64,000 nt of DNA from Osmia lignaria lignaria. Its lineage: Eukaryota > Arthropoda > Insecta > Hymenoptera > Megachilidae. The notes under the pieces are model-generated. The model saw nothing but the letters and a program-made list of their open reading frames with translations. It was not told the DNA's origin and made no database searches. How positions within the stretch are numbered: the stretch's first letter is position 1; each line of letters opens with the position of its first letter. Location of the stretch: the NCBI RefSeq assembly GCF_051020975.1, contig NW_027478166.1:11781501-11845500 (forward strand). Reading direction: 5' to 3'. The position numbers and the translations under genes were made by a program. This document shows positions 1-12,469 of the stretch, one piece after another.

Positions 1-259
1 AATAGAGATACAGAAACACCGTGGCCCCTTTCTTTGAGATAACTCTGCACTATTGCGAGCTGCAAATGCCACTTCCAGCTTAGCTGTGAAGAAGAAGAAC
101 AACAAGAAGAAGAAATATCTCGAAATATGTCCGTCAGGCCCCTTCCCTTGAGATAAATCTGCAAATATCTCGGAAACGAAGCGAGCTATGGCAAAATGTT
201 AAGAGACCTTTTTTGTAGAGAATTATGTTTCCTACAATTTACGTTCTCTGATATTTTTT

Positions 260-581
260 GATCAGAAGCGTAGTTTTCGAGATATATCGAGATATTTAAA
301 AGTTCCGAAGCCGCACCAACATAATAGAGATACAGAAACACCGTGGCCCCTTTCTTTGAGATAACTCTGCACTATTGCGACCTGCAAATGCCACTTCCAG
401 CTTAGCTGTGCAGAAGAGGAACAACAAGAAGAAGAAATATCTCGGAATATGTCCGTCAGGCCTCTTCCCTTGAGCTAAATCTGCAAATATCTCGGAAACG
501 ATACCAGCTATGGGAAAATGTTAAGAGACCTTTTTTGTAGAGAATTAAGTTTCCTACTTTTTATGTTCTATGATATTTTTT
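260..581 (+). repeat. GAGCTAAAT subclass monomer (representative of ten)
   Basis: This subclass is marked by AGAAGAGGAACAACAAG, CTCGGAATATG, CCCTTGAGCTAAATC, ACGAT(A/G)CCAGC and TATGGGAAAATG together. Members span 260-581, 1870-2191, 5090-5411, 6700-7021, 9598-9919, 15716-16037, 17004-17325, 17648-17969, 18292-18612 and 20867-21187. All lie left of 21.2 kb. Partial relics, with the AGAAGAGGAAC and CGGAATATG marks but an ordinary GAGATAAATC tail, occur at about 30680-30720 and 46452-46492. Confidence 0.85.
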
Positions 582-3500
582 GATCAGATGCGTAGTTCTC
601 GAGATATATCAAGATATTTAAAAGTTCCGAAGCCGCACCAACATAATAGAGATACAGAAACACCGTGGCCCCTTTCTTTGAGATAACTCTGCACTATTGC
701 GCGCTGCAAATGCCACTTCCAGCTTAGCTGTGCAGAAGAAGAACAACAAGAAGAAGAAATATCTCGAAATATGTCCGTCAGGCCCCTTCCCTTGAGATAA
801 ATCTGTAAATATCTCGGAAACGAAGCGAGCTATGGCAAAATGTTAAGAGACCTTTTTTGTAGAGAATTAAGTTTCCTACTTTCTCTGTTCTATGATATTT
901 TTCGATCAGAGGCGTAGTTCTCGAGATATATCAAGATATTTAAAAGTTCCGGAGCCGCACCAACATAATAGAGATACAGAAACACCGTGGCCCCTCTCTT
1001 TGAGATAACTCTGCACGATTGCGAGCTGGAAATGCCACTTCCAGTTTAGCTGTGCAGAAGAAGAACAACAAGAAGAAGAAATATCTCGAAATATGTCCGT
1101 CAGGCCCCTTCCGTTGAGATAAATCTGCAAATATCTCGGAAACGAAGCGAGCTATGGCAAAATGTTAAGAGACCTTTTTTGTAGAGAATTAAGTTTCCTA
1201 CTTTTTATGTTCTATGATATTTTTTGATCAGATGCGTAGTTCTCGAGATATATCAAGATATTTAAAAGCTCCGAAGCTGCACCAACATAATAGAGGTACA
1301 GAAACACCGTGGCCCCTTTCTTTGAGATAACTCTGCACTATTGCGAGCTGCAAATGCCACTTCCAGCTTAGCTGTGCAGAAGAAGAACAACAAGAATAAG
1401 AAATATTTCGAAATATGTCCGTCAGGCCCCTTCCCTTGAGATAAATCTGCAAATATCTCGGAAACGAAGCGAGCTACGGCAAAATGTTGAGCGACCTTTT
1501 TTGTAGAAAATTAGGTTTCCTACTTTTTATGTTCTATGATATTTTTTGATCAGATGCGTAGTTCTCGAGATATATCAAGATATTTAAAAGTTCCGAAGCC
1601 GCACCAACATAATAGAGATACAGAAACACCGTGGCCCCTTTCTTTGAGATAACTCTGCACTATTGCGAGCTGCAAATGCCACTTCCAGCTTAGCTGTGCA
1701 GAAGAAGAACAACAAGAAGAAGAAATATCTGGAAATATGTCCGTCAGGCCCCTTCCCTTGAGATAAATCTGCAACTATCTCGGAAACCAAGCGAGCTATG
1801 GCAAAATGTTAAGAGACCTTATTTGTAGAGAATTAAGTTTCCTACTTTTTATGTTCTACGATATTTTTTGATCAGATGCGTAGTTCTCGAGATATATCAA
1901 GATATTTAAAAGTTCCGAAGCCGCACCAACATAATAGAGATACAGAAACACCGTGGCCCCTTTCTTTGCGATAACTCTGCACTATTGCGAGCTGCAAATG
2001 CCACTTCCAGCTTAGCTGTGCAGAAGAGGAACAACAAGGAGAAGAAATATCTCGGAATATGTCCGTCAGGCCCCTTCCCTTGAGCTAAATCTGCAAATAT
2101 CTCGGAAACGATGCCAGCTATGGGAAAATGTTAAGAGACCTTTTTTGTAGAGAATTAAGTTTCCTACTTTTTATGTTCTATGATATTTTTTGATCAGATG
2201 CGTAGTTCTCGAGATATATCGAGATATTTAAAGGTTCCGAAGCCGCACCAACATAATAGAGATACAGAAACACCGTGGCCCCTTTCTTTGAGATAACTCT
2301 GCACTAGTGCGATCCGCAAATGCCACTTACAGCTTAGCTGTGCAGAAGAAGAACAACGAGAAGAAGAAATATCTCGAAATATGTCCGTCAGGCCCCTTCC
2401 CTTGAGATAAATCTTCAAATATCTCGGAAACGAAGCGAGCTATGGCAAAATGATAAGAGACCTTTTTTGTAGAGAATTAAGTTTCCTACATTTTATGTTC
2501 TATGATATTTTTTGATCAGATGCGTAGTTCTCGAGATATATCAAGATATTTAAAAGTTCCGAAGCCGCACCAACATAATAGAGATACAGAAACACCGTGG
2601 CTCCTTTCTTTGAGATAACTCTGCACTATTGCGAGCTGGAAATGCCACTTCCAGTTTAGCTGTGCAGAAGAAGAACAACAAGAAGAAGAAATATCTCGAA
2701 ATATGTCCGTCAGGCCCCTGCCCTTGAGATATATCTGCAAATATCTCGGAAACGAAGCGAGCTATGGCAAAATGTTGAGAGACCTTTTTTGTAGAGAATT
2801 ATGTTTCCTACAATTTATGTTCTATGATATTTTTTGATCAGAAGCGTAGTTTTCGAGATATATCGAGATACTTAAAAGTTCCGAAGCCGCACCAACATAA
2901 TAGAGATACAGAAACACCGTGGCCCCTTTCTTTGAGATAACTGTGCACTAGTGCGAGCCGCAAATGCCACTTCCAGCTTAGCTGTGCAGAAGAAGAACAA
3001 CAAGAAGAAGAAATATCTCGAAATATGTCCGTCAGGCCCCTTCCCTTGAGATAAATCTGCAAATATCTCGGAAACGAAGCGAGCTATGGCAAAATGTTAG
3101 GAGACCTTTTTTGTACAGAATTATGTTTCCCACTTTTTATGTTCTATGATATTTTTTGATCAGACGCGTAGTTCTCGAGATATATCAAGATATTTAAAAG
3201 TTCCGAAGCCGCACCAACATAATAGAGATACAGAAACACCGTGGCCCCTTTCTTTGAGATATCTCTGCACTATTGCGAGCTGCAAATGCCACTTCCAGCT
3301 TAGCTGTGCAGAAGAAGAACAACAAGAAGAAGAAATATCTCGAAATATGTCCGTGAGGCCCCTTCCCTTGAGATAAATCTGCAAATATCTCGGAAACGAA
3401 GCGAGCTATGGCAAAATGTTGAGAGACCTTTTTTGTAGAGAATTATGTTTCCTACAATTTATGTTCTATGATATTTTTTGATCAGAAGCGTAGTTTTCGA

Positions 3501-4403
3501 GATATATCGAGATATGTAAAAGTTCCGAAGCCGCACCAACATAATAGAGATACAGAAACACCGTGGCCCCTTTCTTTGGGATAACTCTGCACTATTGCGA
3601 GCTGCAAATGCCACTTCCAGCTTAGCTGTGCAGAAGAAGAACAACAACAAGAAGAAATATCTCGAAATATGTCCGTCAGGCCCCTTCCCTTGAGATATAT
3701 CTGCAAATATCGCGGAAACGAAGCGAGCTATGGCAAAATGTTAAGAGACCTTTTTTGTAGAGAATTATGTTTCCTACAATTTATGTTCTATGATATTTTT
3801 TGATCAGAAGCGTAGTTTTCGAGATATATCGAGATATTTAAAAGTTCCGAAGCCGCACCAACATAATAGAGATACAGAAACACCGTGGCCCCTTTCTTTG
3901 AGATGAGTCTGCACTATTGCGAGCTGGAAATGCCACTTCCAGTTTAGCTGTGCAGAAGAAGAACAACAAGAAGAAGAAATATCTCGAAATATGTCCGTTA
4001 GGCCCCTTCCCTTGAGATAAATCTGCAAATATCTCGGAAACGAAGCGAGCTATGGCAAAATGTTAAGAGACCTTTTTTGTAGAGAATTAAGTTTCCTACT
4101 TTTTATGTTCTATGGTATTTTTTGATCAGATGCGTAGTTCTCGAGATATATCAAGATATTTAAAAGTTCCGAAGCCGCACCAACATAATAGAGATACAGA
4201 AACACCGTGGCTCCTTTCTTTGAGATAACTCTGCACTATTGCGAGCTGCAAATGCCACTTCCAGCTTAGCTGTGAAGAAGAAGAACAACAAGAAGAAGAA
4301 ATATCTCGAAATATGTCCGTCAGGCCCCTTCCCTTGAGATAAATCTGCAAATATCTCGGAAACGAAGCGAGCTATGGCAAAATGTTAAGAGACCTTTTTT
4401 GTA

Positions 4404-4482
4404 GAGAATTATGTTTCCTACAATTTACGTTCTCTGATATTTTTTGATCAGAAGCGTAGTTTTCGAGATATATCGAGATATT
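4404..4482 (+). repeat. Linker haplotype B (example)
   Basis: The second recurrent linker form reads GAATTATGTTTCC, TACAATTTA(T/C)G, GATCAGAAGCG, GTTTTCGAGATATATCGAG. Compared with form A it changes several positions together and creates a second CGAGATAT motif. Mixed forms exist and look like crossovers between A and B: the junction near 25013-25085 has B to the left (ATGTTTCCTACAATTT) and A to the right (GATCAGATGTG, TTCTCGAG). Confidence 0.85.
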
Positions 4483-4680
4483 TAAAAGTTCCGAAGCCGC
4501 ACCAACATAATAGAGATACAGAAACACCGTGGCCCCTTTCTTTGAGATAACTCTGCACTATTGCGAGCTGCAAATGCCACTTCCAGCTTAGCTGTGCAGA
4601 AGAAGAACAACAAGAAGAAGAAATATCTCGAAATATGTCCGTCAGGCAGCTTCCCTTGAGATAAATCTGCAAATATCTCG
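4464..4680. promoter_or_regulatory. Cluster of CGAGATAT / ATATCTCG motifs (candidate protein-binding sites)
   Basis: In this haplotype-B monomer the octamer CGAGATAT occurs at 4464-4471 and 4474-4481, and its reverse complement ATATCTCG at 4623-4630 and 4673-4680. That is four copies of one octamer in 218 bp, two on each strand. Haplotype A monomers keep three. The octamer is retained in nearly all units of the window. A role as a binding site for a satellite-binding protein is inference only; no known site is matched. Confidence 0.4.
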
Positions 4681-4830
4681 GAAACGAAGCGAGCTATGGC
4701 AAAATGTTCAGAGACCTTTTTTGTAGAGAATTAAGTTTCCTACTTTTTATGTTCTATGGTATTTTTTGATCAGATGCGTAGTTCTCGAGATATATCAAGA
4801 TATTTAAAAGTTCCGAAGCCGCACCAACAT

Positions 4831-7800
4831 AATAGAGATACAGAAACACCGTGGCCCCTTTCTTTGAGATAACTCTGCACTATTGCGAGCTGCAAATGCC
4901 ACTTCCAGCTTAGCTGTGAAGAAGAAGAACAACAAGAAGAAGAAATATCTCGAAATATGTCCGTCAGGCCCCTTCCCTTGAGATAAATCTGCAAATATCT
5001 CGGAAACGAAGCGAGCTATGGCAAAATGTTAAGAGACCTTTTTTGTAGAGAATTATGTTTCCTACAATTTACGTTCTCTGATATTTTTTGATCAGAAGCG
5101 TAGTTTTCGAGATATATCGAGATATTTAAAAGTTCCGAAGCCGCACCAACATAATAGAGATACAGAAACACCGTGGCCCCTTTCTTTGAGATAACTCTGC
5201 ACTATTGCGACCTGCAAATGCCACTTCCAGCTTAGCTGTGCAGAAGAGGAACAACAAGAAGAAGAAATATCTCGGAATATGTCCGTCAGGCCTCTTCCCT
5301 TGAGCTAAATCTGCAAATATCTCGGAAACGATACCAGCTATGGGAAAATGTTAAGAGACCTTTTTTGTAGAGAATTAAGTTTCCTACTTTTTATGTTCTA
5401 TGATATTTTTTGATCAGATGCGTAGTTCTCGAGATATATCAAGATATTTAAAAGTTCCGAAGCCGCACCAACATAATAGAGATACAGAAACACCGTGGCC
5501 CCTTTCTTTGAGATAACTCTGCACTATTGCGCGCTGCAAATGCCACTTCCAGCTTAGCTGTGCAGAAGAAGAACAACAAGAAGAAGAAATATCTCGAAAT
5601 ATGTCCGTCAGGCCCCTTCCCTTGAGATAAATCTGTAAATATCTCGGAAACGAAGCGAGCTATGGCAAAATGTTAAGAGACCTTTTTTGTAGAGAATTAA
5701 GTTTCCTACTTTCTCTGTTCTATGATATTTTTCGATCAGAGGCGTAGTTCTCGAGATATATCAAGATATTTAAAAGTTCCGGAGCCGCACCAACATAATA
5801 GAGATACAGAAACACCGTGGCCCCTCTCTTTGAGATAACTCTGCACGATTGCGAGCTGGAAATGCCACTTCCAGTTTAGCTGTGCAGAAGAAGAACAACA
5901 AGAAGAAGAAATATCTCGAAATATGTCCGTCAGGCCCCTTCCGTTGAGATAAATCTGCAAATATCTCGGAAACGAAGCGAGCTATGGCAAAATGTTAAGA
6001 GACCTTTTTTGTAGAGAATTAAGTTTCCTACTTTTTATGTTCTATGATATTTTTTGATCAGATGCGTAGTTCTCGAGATATATCAAGATATTTAAAAGCT
6101 CCGAAGCTGCACCAACATAATAGAGGTACAGAAACACCGTGGCCCCTTTCTTTGAGATAACTCTGCACTATTGCGAGCTGCAAATGCCACTTCCAGCTTA
6201 GCTGTGCAGAAGAAGAACAACAAGAATAAGAAATATTTCGAAATATGTCCGTCAGGCCCCTTCCCTTGAGATAAATCTGCAAATATCTCGGAAACGAAGC
6301 GAGCTACGGCAAAATGTTGAGCGACCTTTTTTGTAGAAAATTAGGTTTCCTACTTTTTATGTTCTATGATATTTTTTGATCAGATGCGTAGTTCTCGAGA
6401 TATATCAAGATATTTAAAAGTTCCGAAGCCGCACCAACATAATAGAGATACAGAAACACCGTGGCCCCTTTCTTTGAGATAACTCTGCACTATTGCGAGC
6501 TGCAAATGCCACTTCCAGCTTAGCTGTGCAGAAGAAGAACAACAAGAAGAAGAAATATCTGGAAATATGTCCGTCAGGCCCCTTCCCTTGAGATAAATCT
6601 GCAACTATCTCGGAAACCAAGCGAGCTATGGCAAAATGTTAAGAGACCTTATTTGTAGAGAATTAAGTTTCCTACTTTTTATGTTCTACGATATTTTTTG
6701 ATCAGATGCGTAGTTCTCGAGATATATCAAGATATTTAAAAGTTCCGAAGCCGCACCAACATAATAGAGATACAGAAACACCGTGGCCCCTTTCTTTGCG
6801 ATAACTCTGCACTATTGCGAGCTGCAAATGCCACTTCCAGCTTAGCTGTGCAGAAGAGGAACAACAAGGAGAAGAAATATCTCGGAATATGTCCGTCAGG
6901 CCCCTTCCCTTGAGCTAAATCTGCAAATATCTCGGAAACGATGCCAGCTATGGGAAAATGTTAAGAGACCTTTTTTGTAGAGAATTAAGTTTCCTACTTT
7001 TTATGTTCTATGATATTTTTTGATCAGATGCGTAGTTCTCGAGATATATCGAGATATTTAAAGGTTCCGAAGCCGCACCAACATAATAGAGATACAGAAA
7101 CACCGTGGCCCCTTTCTTTGAGATAACTCTGCACTAGTGCGATCCGCAAATGCCACTTACAGCTTAGCTGTGCAGAAGAAGAACAACGAGAAGAAGAAAT
7201 ATCTCGAAATATGTCCGTCAGGCCCCTTCCCTTGAGATAAATCTTCAAATATCTCGGAAACGAAGCGAGCTATGGCAAAATGTTAAGAGACCTTTTTTGT
7301 AGAGAATTAAGTTTCCTACATTTTATGTTCTATGATATTTTTTGATCAGATGCGTAGTTCTCGAGATATATCAAGATATTTAAAAGTTCCGAAGCCGCAC
7401 CAACATAATAGAGATACAGAAACACCGTGGCTCCTTTCTTTGAGATAACTCTGCACTATTGCGAGCTGGAAATGCCACTTCCAGTTTAGCTGTGCAGAAG
7501 AAGAACAACAAGAAGAAGAAATATCTCGAAATATGTCCGTCAGGCCCCTGCCCTTGAGATATATCTGCAAATATCTCGGAAACGAAGCGAGCTATGGCAA
7601 AATGTTGAGAGACCTTTTTTGTAGAGAATTATGTTTCCTACAATTTATGTTCTATGATATTTTTTGATCAGAAGCGTAGTTTTCGAGATATATCGAGATA
7701 CTTAAAAGTTCCGAAGCCGCACCAACATAATAGAGATACAGAAACACCGTGGCCCCTTTCTTTGAGATAACTGTGCACTAGTGCGAGCCGCAAATGCCAC

Positions 7801-8901
7801 TTCCAGCTTAGCTGTGCAGAAGAAGAACAACAAGAAGAAGAAATATCTCGAAATATGTCCGTCAGGCCCCTTCCCTTGAGATAAATCTGCAAATATCTCG
7901 GAAACGAAGCGAGCTATGGCAAAATGTTAGGAGACCTTTTTTGTACAGAATTATGTTTCCCACTTTTTATGTTCTATGATATTTTTTGATCAGACGCGTA
8001 GTTCTCGAGATATATCAAGATATTTAAAAGTTCCGAAGCCGCACCAACATAATAGAGATACAGAAACACCGTGGCCCCTTTCTTTGAGATATCTCTGCAC
8101 TATTGCGAGCTGCAAATGCCACTTCCAGCTTAGCTGTGCAGAAGAAGAACAACAAGAAGAAGAAATATCTCGAAATATGTCCGTGAGGCCCCTTCCCTTG
8201 AGATAAATCTGCAAATATCTCGGAAACGAAGCGAGCTATGGCAAAATGTTGAGAGACCTTTTTTGTAGAGAATTATGTTTCCTACAATTTATGTTCTATG
8301 ATATTTTTTGATCAGAAGCGTAGTTTTCGAGATATATCGAGATATGTAAAAGTTCCGAAGCCGCACCAACATAATAGAGATACAGAAACACCGTGGCCCC
8401 TTTCTTTGGGATAACTCTGCACTATTGCGAGCTGCAAATGCCACTTCCAGCTTAGCTGTGCAGAAGAAGAACAACAACAAGAAGAAATATCTCGAAATAT
8501 GTCCGTCAGGCCCCTTCCCTTGAGATATATCTGCAAATATCGCGGAAACGAAGCGAGCTATGGCAAAATGTTAAGAGACCTTTTTTGTAGAGAATTATGT
8601 TTCCTACAATTTATGTTCTATGATATTTTTTGATCAGAAGCGTAGTTTTCGAGATATATCGAGATATTTAAAAGTTCCGAAGCCGCACCAACATAATAGA
8701 GATACAGAAACACCGTGGCCCCTTTCTTTGAGATGAGTCTGCACTATTGCGAGCTGGAAATGCCACTTCCAGTTTAGCTGTGCAGAAGAAGAACAACAAG
8801 AAGAAGAAATATCTCGAAATATGTCCGTTAGGCCCCTTCCCTTGAGATAAATCTGCAAATATCTCGGAAACGAAGCGAGCTATGGCAAAATGTTAAGAGA
8901 C
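4831..8901. repeat. 15-monomer block, copy 2 (first 4071 bp, then interrupted)
   Basis: The match to copy 1 stops at 8902, where GAGACG replaces GAGACC, followed by TTTTCATG and GATGTTTTTT. The last 759 bases of the 4830-bp unit are missing from this copy. The array continues instead as the 9-monomer periodicity. Confidence 0.93.
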
Positions 8902-9136
8902 GTTTTTTGTAGAGAATTAAGTTTCCTACTTTTCATGTTCTATGATGTTTTTTGATCAGATGCGTAGTTCTCGAGATATATCAAGATATTTAAAAGTTCC
9001 GAAGCCGCACCAACATAATAGAGATACAGAAACACCGTGGCCCCTTTCTTTGAGATAACTCTGCACTATTGCGAGCTGCAAATGCCACTTCCAGCTTAGC
9101 TGTGCAGAAGAAGAACAACAAGAAGAAGAAATATCT
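6239..9136. repeat. 9-monomer block, copy 1 (2898 bp)
   Basis: Bases 6239 to 9216 match 9137 to 12114 at a shift of 2898 (9 x 322). The left limit is set by two differences in the purine tract of the unit starting 6056 (CAAGAATAAG and ATTTCG), which copy 2 does not share. This block overlaps copy 2 of the 15-monomer block, so the two duplications are nested. Confidence 0.88.
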
Positions 9137-12114
9137 CGAAATATGTCCGTCAGGCCCCTTCCCTTGAGATAAATCTGCAAATATCTCGGAAACGAAGCGA
9201 GCTACGGCAAAATGTTGAGCGACCTTTTTTGTAGAAAATTAGGTTTCCTACTTTTTATGTTCTATGATATTTTTTGATCAGATGCGTAGTTCTCGAGATA
9301 TATCAAGATATTTAAAAGTTCCGAAGCCGCACCAACATAATAGAGATACAGAAACACCGTGGCCCCTTTCTTTGAGATAACTCTGCACTATTGCGAGCTG
9401 CAAATGCCACTTCCAGCTTAGCTGTGCAGAAGAAGAACAACAAGAAGAAGAAATATCTGGAAATATGTCCGTCAGGCCCCTTCCCTTGAGATAAATCTGC
9501 AACTATCTCGGAAACCAAGCGAGCTATGGCAAAATGTTAAGAGACCTTATTTGTAGAGAATTAAGTTTCCTACTTTTTATGTTCTACGATATTTTTTGAT
9601 CAGATGCGTAGTTCTCGAGATATATCAAGATATTTAAAAGTTCCGAAGCCGCACCAACATAATAGAGATACAGAAACACCGTGGCCCCTTTCTTTGCGAT
9701 AACTCTGCACTATTGCGAGCTGCAAATGCCACTTCCAGCTTAGCTGTGCAGAAGAGGAACAACAAGGAGAAGAAATATCTCGGAATATGTCCGTCAGGCC
9801 CCTTCCCTTGAGCTAAATCTGCAAATATCTCGGAAACGATGCCAGCTATGGGAAAATGTTAAGAGACCTTTTTTGTAGAGAATTAAGTTTCCTACTTTTT
9901 ATGTTCTATGATATTTTTTGATCAGATGCGTAGTTCTCGAGATATATCGAGATATTTAAAGGTTCCGAAGCCGCACCAACATAATAGAGATACAGAAACA
10001 CCGTGGCCCCTTTCTTTGAGATAACTCTGCACTAGTGCGATCCGCAAATGCCACTTACAGCTTAGCTGTGCAGAAGAAGAACAACGAGAAGAAGAAATAT
10101 CTCGAAATATGTCCGTCAGGCCCCTTCCCTTGAGATAAATCTGCAAATATCTCGGAAACGAAGCGAGCTATGGCAAAATGTTAAGAGACCTTTTTTGTAG
10201 AGAATTAAGTTTCCTACATTTTATGTTCTATGATATTTTTTGATCAGATGCGTAGTTCTCGAGATATATCAAGATATTTAAAAGTTCCGAAGCCGCACCA
10301 ACATAATAGAGATACAGAAACACCGTGGCTCCTTTCTTTGAGATAACTCTGCACTATTGCGAGCTGGAAATGCCACTTCCAGTTTAGCTGTGCAGAAGAA
10401 GAACAACAAGAAGAAGAAATATCTCGAAATATGTCCGTCAGGCCCCTGCCCTTGAGATATATCTGCAAATATCTCGGAAACGAAGCGAGCTATGGCAAAA
10501 TGTTGGGAGACCTTTTTTGTAGAGAATTATGTTTCCTACAATTTATGTTCTATGATATTTTTTGATCAGAAGCGTAGTTTTCGAGATATATCGAGATACT
10601 TAAAAGTTCCGAAGCCGCACCAACATAATAGAGATACAGAAACACCGTGGCCCCTTTCTTTGAGATAACTGTGCACTAGTGCGAGCCGCAAATGCCACTT
10701 CCAGCTTAGCTGTGCAGAAGAAGAACAACAAGAAGAAGAAATATCTCGAAATATGTCCGTCAGGCCCCTTCCCTTGAGATAAATCTGCAAATATCTCGGA
10801 AACGAAGCGAGCTATGGCAAAATGTTAGGAGACCTTTTTTGTACAGAATTATGTTTCCCACTTTTTATGTTCTATGATATTTTTTGATCAGACGCGTAGT
10901 TCTCGAGATATATCAAGATATTTAAAAGTTCCGAAGCCGCACCAACATAATAGAGATACAGAAACACCGTGGCCCCTTTCTTTGAGATATCTCTGCACTA
11001 TTGCGAGCTGCAAATGCCACTTCCAGCTTAGCTGTGCAGAAGAAGAACAACAAGAAGAAGAAATATCTCGAAATATGTCCGTGAGGCCCCTTCCCTTGAG
11101 ATAAATCTGCAAATATCTCGGAAACGAAGCGAGCTATGGCAAAATGTTGAGAGACCTTTTTTGTAGAGAATTATGTTTCCTACAATTTATGTTCTATGAT
11201 ATTTTTTGATCAGAAGCGTAGTTTTCGAGATATATCGAGATATGTAAAAGTTCCGAAGCCGCACCAACATAATAGAGATACAGAAACACCGTGGCCCCTT
11301 TCTTTGGGATAACTCTGCACTATTGCGAGCTGCAAATGCCACTTCCAGCTTAGCTGTGCAGAAGAAGAACAACAACAAGAAGAAATATCTCGAAATATGT
11401 CCGTCAGGCCCCTTCCCTTGAGATATATCTGCAAATATCGCGGAAACGAAGCGAGCTATGGCAAAATGTTAAGAGACCTTTTTTGTAGAGAATTATGTTT
11501 CCTACAATTTATGTTCTATGATATTTTTTGATCAGAAGCGTAGTTTTCGAGATATATCGAGATATTTAAAAGTTCCGAAGCCGCACCAACATAATAGAGA
11601 TACAGAAACACCGTGGCCCCTTTCTTTGAGATGAGTCTGCACTATTGCGAGCTGGAAATGCCACTTCCAGTTTAGCTGTGCAGAAGAAGAACAACAAGAA
11701 GAAGAAATATCTCGAAATATGTCCGTTAGGCCCCTTCCCTTGAGATAAATCTGCAAATATCTCGGAAACGAAGCGAGCTATGGCAAAATGTTAAGAGACG
11801 TTTTTTGTAGAGAATTAAGTTTCCTACTTTTCATGTTCTATGATGTTTTTTGATCAGATGCGTAGTTCTCGAGATATATCAAGATATTTAAAAGTTCCGA
11901 AGCCGCACCAACATAATAGAGATATAGAAACACCGTGGCCCCTTTCTTTGAGATAACTCTGCACTATTGCGAGCTGCAAATGCCACTTCCAGCTTAGCTG
12001 TGCAGAAGAAGAACAACAAGAAGAAGAAATATCTCGAAATATGTCCGTCAGGCCCCTTCCCTTGAGATAAATCTGCAAATATCTCGGAAACGAAGCGAGC
12101 TACGGCAAAATGTT
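9137..12114. repeat. 9-monomer block, copy 2
   Basis: Near-identical to copy 1. The differences I saw are ATCTGCAAATAT where copy 1 has ATCTTCAAATAT (7244 region), TGTTGGGAGA against TGTTGAGAGA (10506), and GATATAGAAAC against GATACAGAAAC (11924). The match ends at 12115, where TTAAGCGATC replaces TTGAGCGACC. Confidence 0.88.
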
Positions 12115-12469
12115 AAGCGATCTTTTTTGTAGAAAATTAGGTTTCCTACTTTTTATGTTCTATGATATTTTTTGATCAGATGCGTAGTTCTCGAGATATA
12201 TCAAGATACTTAAAAGTTCCGAAGCCGCACCAACATAATAGAGATACAGAAACACCGTGGCCCCTTTCTTTGAGATAACTCTGCACTATTGCGAGCTGCA
12301 AATGCCACTTCCAGCTTAGCTGTGCAGAAGAAGAACAACAAGAAGAAGAAATATCTGGAAATATGTCCGTTAGGCCCCTTCCCTTGAGATAAATCTGCAA
12401 ATATCTCGGAAACGAAGCGACCTATGGCAAAATGTTAAGAGACCTTTTTTGTAGAGAATTAAGTTTCCT
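10860..12469. repeat. 5-monomer block, copy 1 (1610 bp)
   Basis: Bases 10860 to 12370 match 12470 to 13980 at a shift of 1610 (5 x 322). The block holds the GACGCGTAG unit, the AACAACAACAAG unit, the GAGATGAGTCTGC unit, the GATGTTTTTTGATC unit and the first part of a CTGGAAATATG unit. It sits within copy 2 of the 9-monomer block and so is younger than it. Confidence 0.88.

Larger units (their letters stand above)
1..4830. repeat. 15-monomer block, copy 1 (4830 bp)
   Basis: Bases 1 to 4071 match bases 4831 to 8901 at a shift of exactly 4830 (15 x 322). The rare variants recur in order: TGTGAAGAAG, TTCGATCAGAGGCG, CAAGAATAAGAAATATTTCG, CTGGAAATATG, GATCCGCAAATG. I saw one mismatch (A at 2453, T at 7283) and did not check every base. 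The left boundary is outside the window. Confidence 0.93.

Noticed and set aside
4461..4482. CENP-B box in TTTCGAGATATATCGAG
   Set aside because: It has TTCG and a correctly placed A, but the CGGG element is missing and the remaining CG is out of register. It does not satisfy the core motif.
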